This document shows positions 12,870-18,449 of a stretch of DNA of 18,449 nt, piece by piece. A program made the translations under genes and the position numbers. The notes beneath the pieces are model-generated. The model saw only the letters and a list, made by a program, of their open reading frames with translations. It had not been told where the DNA came from and did not search any database. The stretch's first letter is position 1. The number at the start of each line of letters is the position of its first letter. Source of the DNA: CAYZEZ01 sp964477295 (lineage in GTDB: Bacteria > Bacteroidota > Bacteroidia > Bacteroidales > SM23-62); the NCBI GenBank assembly GCA_964477295.1, contig CAYZEZ010000070.1, positions 1 through 18,449 of the forward strand, in the 5' to 3' direction.

Positions 12870-13547
12870 TTATAGTCTTATCCTGATACCCGGTCCGAGA
12901 AGGAAGAAAAATTTTTGTCCTTTCAACAGGTATCCTCCCCCGAAATAGAGTGGGAATGTAAGCTTCACATCTTTTCTGGTAGGATACAGTGATCCAAGGA
13001 TTACCAGGCCAATATCCCTGTCAGCATTGTTGTCACTGAAATTAAATGAATTCAGGGCCAGGAAACCCGCCCCTGCTTTATAAGGCCTTGGTGTGTTGAT
13101 CTTTTCAGGATGATAAAAAGTGAACTGTGCAATCGCGGCTATGCTGATACCCGATAACTGGCCGAAACGGTCGTCTTCAGCGCCTTCATCCGGTTTCGAA
13201 ACGGTTATCAATCCTGCCGGGAATGATACTTCAATATCAAAACTATATCTTTTTTGCAGAACCAGGTCGAATTCTCTGGTAAATCCCTCACCACCGTATT
13301 TATCCTTGTCATGGCTTAGCTTGATGTTAATGGTCGACCAGATATCGAGTCCATAGGTTTGCTTTCTCAAATACCTGTTCAGGTTGAAATGATCCAGGTT
13401 ACAATCCTTATCAGAATAATACTCTGCCCTGGGTGAACTGGTACCCGGGCAAACTACGATGTCTTCAATGGATTTCAATTCAACCAACTCATTTTTTCTG
13501 TCCGTAATGGTGATATCCATATTCAGGTATTGCTTACCGTAAAGCAT
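12870..13547 (-). CDS. C-terminal part of the amber-interrupted secreted protein (beta-barrel-like)
   Basis: The 225-residue frame begins at the first ATG after the amber codon at 13665-13667, but the same frame is open for 39 codons further upstream right up to that codon, so this is the 3' part of one 716-codon gene rather than an independent one. It has no signal peptide of its own. The sequence alternates polar and hydrophobic residues in many short strands (FDLVLQKRYSFDIEVSFPAG, ISIAAIAQFTFYHP, KLTFPLYFGGGYLL) and ends GIRIRL, suggesting a small outer-membrane barrel. No family was recognised. If expressed alone it would lack export. Confidence 0.6.
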   Translation of the reverse strand: MLYGKQYLNMDITITDRKNELVELKSIEDIVVCPGTSSPRAEYYSDKDCNLDHFNLNRYLRKQTYGLDIWSTINIKLSHDKDKYGGEGFTREFDLVLQKRYSFDIEVSFPAGLITVSKPDEGAEDDRFGQLSGISIAAIAQFTFYHPEKINTPRPYKAGAGFLALNSFNFSDNNADRDIGLVILGSLYPTRKDVKLTFPLYFGGGYLLKGQKFFFLLGPGIRIRL

Positions 13548-13664
13548 ATCTTTCGAATCAATGATATTTCTATCGCTGTAAAAGATGATATCCTTAATGG
13601 TTTTATCAACAAGTATGGTTCCCTGCAGGTCACTTATGGGACGCTGAGTACCGTCGTAATTTAT

Positions 13665-13667
13665 CTA
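13665..13667 (-). other. In-frame amber codon splitting a 716-codon frame
   Basis: Codon 451 of the frame 15017-12870 is TAG. The reading frames before and after it are identical, so a single indel in the adjacent 8-A run (13668-13675 on the plus strand) cannot explain it. Confidence 0.85.
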
Positions 13668-15017
13668 AAAAAAATCGAATGGTCTTGGTTTCTGATATTC
13701 CTTTACAGAGAGGGATTGACCAGTGTTTATTCCATGGTTATATAAATTTAAAATCCTTTTTGATACCCCCATCGGGACATGGTACGTAAAATTTGCGACG
13801 GTTTCTGACCTCAACAAAGAATCGGCAGATACCTCCTCAAGTTCTTCGAATGCAAAATTTGCTTTTTGCAGGGCTAATCCTTCTATTTTCAGGTCGATCG
13901 TCTCACCGGGAAATACCGAAAGATTTTGAGACCAGTTGCCATCTCTGAGAATACTGATTCGTTCGATACTTGTCTTCGGTGTAATGCTGATATTGGTGAT
14001 AAACATGGCCTGGTCACCGTCTTTAATATATAAGTATCCTTCCGACTCACGGTGATAATTATAGACCCTTAACCAGCACAGGACACGATTATTTGAGAGG
14101 GGATTCCTGGTAAATATCTCAGCAATAAGAGTTCCCCCGGGTTCTTCCTGGTTTTCTACACGGTACGTTTTACCAATATCAAGGAGCCGCGAATTGTCCA
14201 TCTGGATTTCTATCCCCTGACGGCGTGTAGAATCGTCCAGGGTTACATCTCTTTTATCGATATTTAGGAACTGCAGGCGGCTCCGTTCGATATTGAAAGT
14301 ATATTCTACAGGAGGAAGCTTATAGACCGGCTCCCCAAGGTCATTTAAGTCTGGCTGGAAAGTGGATAATTGTAAACGAATGGTTTTCCTTCCGAGTGCA
14401 TTTGGCATAATATGGAGCTGTAACTGGTTAAAAGTCTTGGATATCCGGTAACTCATCCCGTCACAAACCTGCCAATCTGTATTGAAATTGACATTTTCAA
14501 TATTGTTAGTTATCAATTCAAAGACTTTTCCCTCTCCAATAAACATAACATCGTTCAGCGGTGTAAGATTTACCCTTGTTGAGGTTACAGGAAAAAGGTT
14601 CAGCTCAATAAGTTTCGGATTTGCCGAACTGGTATCACTGATATTAAACAGGAATTTCAGAAACCTTGATTTATTGAGGTTTTTAAATTCAATTTTAAAC
14701 CTGTAGAAAGAATTATTTATGAGCATTAATGAATCAATTATCGAATAATCACCTGATTGTAATAATTCGATGTAGCTGATCCCGTTAACTGCCGAAGGAT
14801 AGAGGAGCACTTCACACACTTCATCCGGGATATCATAGTTAAAATACAGGTAATCAGTATTGTTCTGCTTAAGGTGATGCTCAAGCATCGAATAGGTATT
14901 GGTATCCACCCGTAGGATGATATCCTTAAAATATTGTGAGATATCTTGTGCTTTAACTGATACAGGTATAAATATAAACAGAATAACCAGCGCCCTTATC
15001 AGACTTTTAATTTTCAT
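13665..15017 (-). CDS. N-terminal part of an amber-interrupted secreted envelope protein
   Basis: 450 residues from ATG 15017 to TAG at 13665-13667. The upstream TTG at 15023 lies next to promoter sequence, and the ATG gives a clean signal peptide: Lys/Arg start, hydrophobic core LIRALVILFIFIPVSV, then KAQ before the mature DIS. The mature part is rich in predicted beta strands, with no recognised enzyme motif or family. Frame comparison shows that codons after the TAG stay open in the same frame for 265 more codons to 12870, and the joined product would end in a barrel-like domain. A single CAG-to-TAG change (Gln) would explain the stop. It is divergent from the acyl-CoA synthetase gene and upstream of the second response regulator. 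Confidence 0.75.
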   Translation of the reverse strand: MKIKSLIRALVILFIFIPVSVKAQDISQYFKDIILRVDTNTYSMLEHHLKQNNTDYLYFNYDIPDEVCEVLLYPSAVNGISYIELLQSGDYSIIDSLMLINNSFYRFKIEFKNLNKSRFLKFLFNISDTSSANPKLIELNLFPVTSTRVNLTPLNDVMFIGEGKVFELITNNIENVNFNTDWQVCDGMSYRISKTFNQLQLHIMPNALGRKTIRLQLSTFQPDLNDLGEPVYKLPPVEYTFNIERSRLQFLNIDKRDVTLDDSTRRQGIEIQMDNSRLLDIGKTYRVENQEEPGGTLIAEIFTRNPLSNNRVLCWLRVYNYHRESEGYLYIKDGDQAMFITNISITPKTSIERISILRDGNWSQNLSVFPGETIDLKIEGLALQKANFAFEELEEVSADSLLRSETVANFTYHVPMGVSKRILNLYNHGINTGQSLSVKEYQKPRPFDFF

Positions 15018-15034
15018 CCGCAAAAATAATTATG

Positions 15035-15055
15035 ACGCAAAAATAATCTTTGCGT
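15035..15055. repeat. 7-bp inverted repeat ACGCAAA / TTTGCGT in a divergent promoter region
   Basis: Arms at 15035-15041 and 15049-15055 with a 7-base spacer. The left arm overlaps a minus-strand -7 box. The 12-mer CGCAAAAATAAT is present twice (15019-15030 and 15036-15047). It could be an operator. Confidence 0.4.
15038..15045 (-). promoter_or_regulatory. -7 box for the secreted protein gene (TATTTTTG)
   Basis: Perfect TAnnTTTG on the minus strand. Transcription would start near 15030, about 13 nt before ATG 15017. A second identical box at 15021-15028 is too close to the start codon to serve. No TTG is seen at the -33 position. Confidence 0.45.
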
Positions 15056-15130
15056 GTCGATATAAAAACGCATGTTTAATAAAATATGTATAAAATGACA
15101 ACTATCAGTTTTATTCAGTGAAGCTTTTTT

Positions 15131-15138
15131 TACATTTG
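15131..15138 (+). promoter_or_regulatory. -7 box of the acyl-CoA synthetase promoter (TACATTTG)
   Basis: Perfect TAnnTTTG match, about 24 bases before the ATG, with an expected start near 15145. The -33 region around 15105-15112 reads CAGTTTTA, only a partial match. Confidence 0.5.
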
Positions 15139-15161
15139 TTTATTGAGCAATATAATCTCAA

Positions 15162-17225
15162 ATGCTTGCAAGAGAATTAGTTAATCCAAAAAGTATCGTT
15201 GTTGTAGGAGGATCGAATAACCTGCAAAAGGCTGGGGGGAAAGTCCTCTATAATTTAATCAACGGGACTTTCAAGGGTGATTTGGCTGTCATTAATCCAA
15301 AGGAGACCAGTGTGCAGGGTATCCGTTCTTATACAGATATGTCAGATCTGCCACAAACTGACCTGGCCATACTTGCCATTGCTTCAAAATATTGTGAAGA
15401 CACTATTCATTATCTTGTTGAGCATAAGGGTACTAAAGGATTTATTATCCTGTCTGCGGGTTTCGCAGAGGAGGGCAGGGAAGGAGCAAAGATGGAAGAA
15501 GCCATCGCTGGCATCGTTGAAAAAGCAGGAGGCTCCCTGATCGGACCAAACTGTATTGGTGTGTTGAACCAAAACTATAAGGGGGTTTTTACAACTCCCA
15601 TTCCGTTATTGGATTCCAAAGGATGTGATTTTATTTCAGGTTCAGGTGCAACTGCTGTATTCATAATGGAGGCGGGGATACCCAATGGCCTCAAATTTTC
15701 AAGTGTTTATTCGGTCGGAAACAGCGCTCAGACAGGGGTTGAAGAAGTTTTACAACACCTCGACGAAACGTTTGATCCGGCTGTCAGCTCAAGGGTAAAG
15801 ATATTATACATTGAAAATATCGACAAGCCGGATTTGCTCCTGAAGCATGCTTCATCGCTCATAAGGAAAGGGTGTCGCATTGCTGCTATAAAAGCAGGAA
15901 CATCGGAAGCGGGCAGCAGGGCAGCCTCTTCCCATACCGGTGCACTTGCCAGTTCGGATACTGCGGTAGATGCACTTCTCAGAAGAGCAGGTATTGTCAG
16001 GTGCTACTCAAGGGAGGAGCTAACCACAGTAGCATGTGTCTTCATGCATAAACCACTGACCGGTAAAAACTTTGCTATCATTACACATGCAGGGGGACCG
16101 GCAGTAATGCTCACCGATACACTCTCCGAAGCTGGTTTAAGGGTACCACGGATTAATTCTCCGGAGAAAAAAGAACTATTGGAAAAACTACACCCCGGAT
16201 CCTCTGTCGCTAATCCGATTGATTTCCTGGCCACAGGAAATGCCGGTCAGCTGAAAGAGATAATAGAATATTGTGATCAATATTTTCATGAAATAGATGC
16301 CATGGTGGTCATCTTTGGCAGTCCTGGTTTATTCCCTGTAAATGAAGTGTATGAAGTCCTTTACAACAAAATGAAAACATGCAGGAAACCCATTTTTCCT
16401 GTACTTCCATCTGTCATTAACGCCAGTGGAGAGATAGCTGAATTTTTAGGCAGGGGGCAGATTAATTTTCCGGATGAGGTGGCCCTGGGCAGGGCATTGT
16501 CCAGGATAATATCAACTCCTCCACCCCTGACTGATCAGATCATTGTTCCTGATGTGGACCATAACAGGCTTGATTCCATAATGAACAATGCAAAGGAGGG
16601 ATTCTTGTCACCTGACCTGGTAGGACAGGTTCTTGATTCCGCCGGTATTCCAAGGATTGCCGAGTGCTATGTGAAAGAGGAAGATGAGGCAGTATCCCAG
16701 TCAGAACAGATGGGTTTTCCTGTTGTCATGAAGGTGATCGGCCCGATACATAAGACCGATATCGGCGGGGTTGTTCTGGATATTCATTCAGGGGACGAGG
16801 TAGCCGGGGAATTCCGGCGAATGATAAAGCTACCCGGGGTGACCAGTATCTTAATACAGCCCATGATGAAAGGATTGGAACTATTTGCAGGGCTTAAACG
16901 GGAGCCAAAATTTGGCACCCTGGTTTTTTGTGGGCTGGGTGGTATTTTTGTAGAAGTGATGAAAGATGTATCCTCGGAATTGGCACCCCTGACTATGGAT
17001 ACGGCCCGGACCATGATCAGGCGATTAGGGGGCTATGAGATGCTGAGAGGTGCCAGGGGACAGAACCCGGTGAACGAAGAACAGTTTGCTGAAATATTAG
17101 TTAAATTATCTGCCCTGGCAACAGTATGTCCGGAAATAGAAGAGATGGACCTGAATCCGTTGATCGGTACGAAGGAGGGGATATGGGCCGTAGATGCAAG
17201 GGTTAAGATTGGCTTGAAAGAGTAA
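15162..17225 (+). CDS. ADP-forming acyl-CoA (acetate-CoA) synthetase, fused alpha and beta parts
   Basis: 687 residues, the length of single-chain ADP-forming acetyl/acyl-CoA synthetases. The CoA-binding Rossmann domain comes first (SIVVVGGSNN, about 10-20; INPKETSVQG), then the succinyl-CoA-ligase-like domain with IGPNCIGVLN near 127-136 and the phosphohistidine His258 in SSHTGALAS. The C-terminal ATP-grasp domain runs from about 480 (GFPVVMKVIGPIHKTDIGGV, ILIQPMMKG, FCGLGGIFVE, EEMDLNPL). These enzymes turn acyl-CoA, ADP and phosphate into the acid and ATP, giving substrate-level ATP in fermenters. The aminotransferase gene follows after 91 bp in the same direction, which suggests a role in amino-acid fermentation; the actual acyl substrate cannot be read from the sequence. 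Confidence 0.94.
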   Translation: MLARELVNPKSIVVVGGSNNLQKAGGKVLYNLINGTFKGDLAVINPKETSVQGIRSYTDMSDLPQTDLAILAIASKYCEDTIHYLVEHKGTKGFIILSAGFAEEGREGAKMEEAIAGIVEKAGGSLIGPNCIGVLNQNYKGVFTTPIPLLDSKGCDFISGSGATAVFIMEAGIPNGLKFSSVYSVGNSAQTGVEEVLQHLDETFDPAVSSRVKILYIENIDKPDLLLKHASSLIRKGCRIAAIKAGTSEAGSRAASSHTGALASSDTAVDALLRRAGIVRCYSREELTTVACVFMHKPLTGKNFAIITHAGGPAVMLTDTLSEAGLRVPRINSPEKKELLEKLHPGSSVANPIDFLATGNAGQLKEIIEYCDQYFHEIDAMVVIFGSPGLFPVNEVYEVLYNKMKTCRKPIFPVLPSVINASGEIAEFLGRGQINFPDEVALGRALSRIISTPPPLTDQIIVPDVDHNRLDSIMNNAKEGFLSPDLVGQVLDSAGIPRIAECYVKEEDEAVSQSEQMGFPVVMKVIGPIHKTDIGGVVLDIHSGDEVAGEFRRMIKLPGVTSILIQPMMKGLELFAGLKREPKFGTLVFCGLGGIFVEVMKDVSSELAPLTMDTARTMIRRLGGYEMLRGARGQNPVNEEQFAEILVKLSALATVCPEIEEMDLNPLIGTKEGIWAVDARVKIGLKE

Positions 17226-17264
17226 TAAAGGGTTGAAAACCAGTCATTACGAGCTCTAATATGT

Positions 17265-17284
17265 CCGTTGGTTAAAACCAACGG
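17265..17284. repeat. Perfect 20-bp palindrome (CCGTTGGTT / AACCAACGG)
   Basis: Two 9-base arms around AA, in the 91-bp gap between the synthetase and the aminotransferase. No T-run follows, so it would make a poor terminator. It may be a REP-like element or an mRNA hairpin between two co-transcribed genes. Confidence 0.6.
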
Positions 17285-17316
17285 CAAGTGAAACTAACTA
17301 AAACCAAATAATTACC

Positions 17317-18449
17317 ATGGCAAAAGATACGCCCATACATTTTGAGACCGTTAAAAAATTAATCAAGGATCATCATTTACCTGATATTGGAAGAGCGAAG
17401 ATCCGCGAGATTGTTAAACTGGTGAATGAAATTGAAAGCGCAACCGGTGAAAAATATATCCGGATGGAGATGGGAGTGCCGGGATTAAAACCTGCAGCTG
17501 TGGGCACAGAGGCCGAAATAGATGCACTGAAAAGAGGCGTTGCCTCTATCTATGCTAACATTGAGGGTATCCCGGAACTGAAACAAGAGATTTCCCGTTT
17601 TTGCAAATTATTCCTGGATATTGATGTAACGCCTAATGGTTGCCTGGCCACAGTTGGATCAATGCAGGGAAGCATGGCTGCCTTCATGGTGGTAAACAGG
17701 AATGACCAAACCCGCGAAGGAACCCTTTTCCTCGATCCGGGATTCCCGGTTCAGAAGCAGCAATGTCATGTGCTGGGACATAGCTACTATACCTTTGATG
17801 TGTATAATTACAGGGGGAAAAAATTACGGGAAAAAATGGAGGAGTACATGCGTACAGGCAAAGTCTCAAGCATATTGTACTCCAATCCGAATAATCCGTC
17901 ATGGATTTGCTTTACTGACGAAGAGCTTCAAATAATTGGTGAGATGGCAACCCGTTATGACGCCGTCGTGATTGAGGATCTGGCCTATTTGGGTATGGAT
18001 TTCAGAACCGACGTTTCAGTACCCGGAGAGCCTCCCTTCCAGCCAACCGTAGCAAAATATACAGACAACTACCTTTTACTGATCTCATGTTCAAAAACAT
18101 TCAGCTATGCCGGACAGCGGATTGGTCTTATGGTTATCTCGGATAAATTGTTTTACAGGAGATACCCGGATCTGCTCAGGTATTTTTCTTCCGACATGTT
18201 TGGCTATGCAATGATTTTTGGTGCGTTGTATGCCTTATCAGCCGGTGCCAGTCATTCAGCCCAGTACGCTGTAACTGCCATTCTGAAAGCTGCCAACGAA
18301 GGTAAATTCAACATAGTGGATGAGGTAAGAGAGTATGAACAGCGGGCAAAGATAATGAAGGCTCTCTTTATTAAATATGGTTTTAAGATAGTTTATGACC
18401 TTGATGTTGATGTCCCTGTTGGCGATGGATTTTATTTCACTATTTCGTA
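17317..18449 (+). CDS. Class I/II PLP aminotransferase (3' end cut by window)
   Basis: The frame from ATG 17317 stays open to the window end, 377 complete codons; fold-type I aminotransferases usually have 390-440, so only the C-terminus is missing. Seen: YANIEGIPELKQEISRF near 79-95, LFLDPGFPVQ, YSNPNNPSWICFTDEEL (the Asn-Pro segment contacting the cofactor, about 188-204), VVIEDLAYLGMD with the pyridine-contacting Asp221 and a nearby Tyr, and the Schiff-base Lys260 in SCSKTFSYAGQRIG. It transfers an amino group between an amino acid and a 2-oxo acid; the substrate is not clear. Its place behind an ADP-forming acyl-CoA synthetase fits amino-acid catabolism. No promoter box was found in the gap, consistent with co-transcription. 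Confidence 0.92.
   Translation, partial: MAKDTPIHFETVKKLIKDHHLPDIGRAKIREIVKLVNEIESATGEKYIRMEMGVPGLKPAAVGTEAEIDALKRGVASIYANIEGIPELKQEISRFCKLFLDIDVTPNGCLATVGSMQGSMAAFMVVNRNDQTREGTLFLDPGFPVQKQQCHVLGHSYYTFDVYNYRGKKLREKMEEYMRTGKVSSILYSNPNNPSWICFTDEELQIIGEMATRYDAVVIEDLAYLGMDFRTDVSVPGEPPFQPTVAKYTDNYLLLISCSKTFSYAGQRIGLMVISDKLFYRRYPDLLRYFSSDMFGYAMIFGALYALSAGASHSAQYAVTAILKAANEGKFNIVDEVREYEQRAKIMKALFIKYGFKIVYDLDVDVPVGDGFYFTIS

Noticed and set aside
13665..13667. TAG read as a sense codon through genome-wide recoding
   Set aside because: hypA, metA, the CBS gene and the first response regulator all end at family-typical lengths with TAG, so TAG is a normal stop here.
13668..13675. Frameshift in the 8-A run as the cause of the split secreted-protein gene
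   Set aside because: The reading frame is the same before and after, so a single insertion or deletion cannot account for the stop.
15021..15023. TTG start for the secreted protein
   Set aside because: The ATG two codons later gives a standard signal peptide, and the TTG lies within promoter-like repeats.

Overview
The window looks like the chromosome of an anaerobic, fermentative member of the Bacteroidota (Bacteroidales-like). The evidence is promoter boxes of the TAnnTTTG type with an upstream TTG/TTTG, almost no Shine-Dalgarno sequences, AT-rich intergenic DNA, a secreted protein with a beta-barrel-like C-terminus, a SAM-I riboswitch in front of a metY-metA pair, and protein families common in that phylum. 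No tRNA, rRNA, CRISPR array or transposase gene was seen.

Left part (1-5200): the C-terminal part of the NADH/NAD+ sensor Rex, then nickel-enzyme maturation genes. hypF (carbamoyl transfer for the CN ligands of [NiFe]-hydrogenase), hypA (nickel delivery) and a hypB GTPase with a large His-rich nickel-binding arm each have their own promoter box and are not packed in one operon. A two-CBS-domain gene lies between them on the other strand. hypC, hypD, hypE and the hydrogenase itself are not in the window.

Middle (5295-7900, minus strand): a two-gene methionine operon. O-acetylhomoserine sulfhydrylase (metY) is followed by MetA, whose Glu111 marks it as an acetyl-CoA-using homoserine acetyltransferase, so the two enzymes act consecutively. 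A SAM-I riboswitch sits in the long leader.

8160-9630: a MerR-type regulator with a seven-cysteine tail, followed by a LarE-type sulfur insertase without larA, larB or larC nearby.

9640-15020: a signalling block. It starts with an unlisted, decayed N-terminal fragment of a Crp/Fnr regulator (two stops and a frameshift). Then come a receiver-only response regulator, a six-helix membrane histidine kinase carrying the RegB-type quinone motif GGxxNPF, and on the opposite strand a paralogous receiver-only regulator. Upstream of that regulator, on the same strand, is a secreted envelope protein whose 716-codon frame is interrupted by one amber codon.

Right end (15162-18449): an ADP-forming acyl-CoA synthetase (alpha and beta parts fused) and a class I/II aminotransferase cut by the window edge, probably one transcription unit.

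The shared theme is redox and nickel physiology (Rex, Hyp, LarE, quinone-sensing kinase, Fnr remnant, substrate-level ATP formation). The intergenic DNA is unusual. It carries several short tandem arrays with 7- or 8-bp period, often directly at stop codons, plus small inverted-repeat elements of REP/MITE type.
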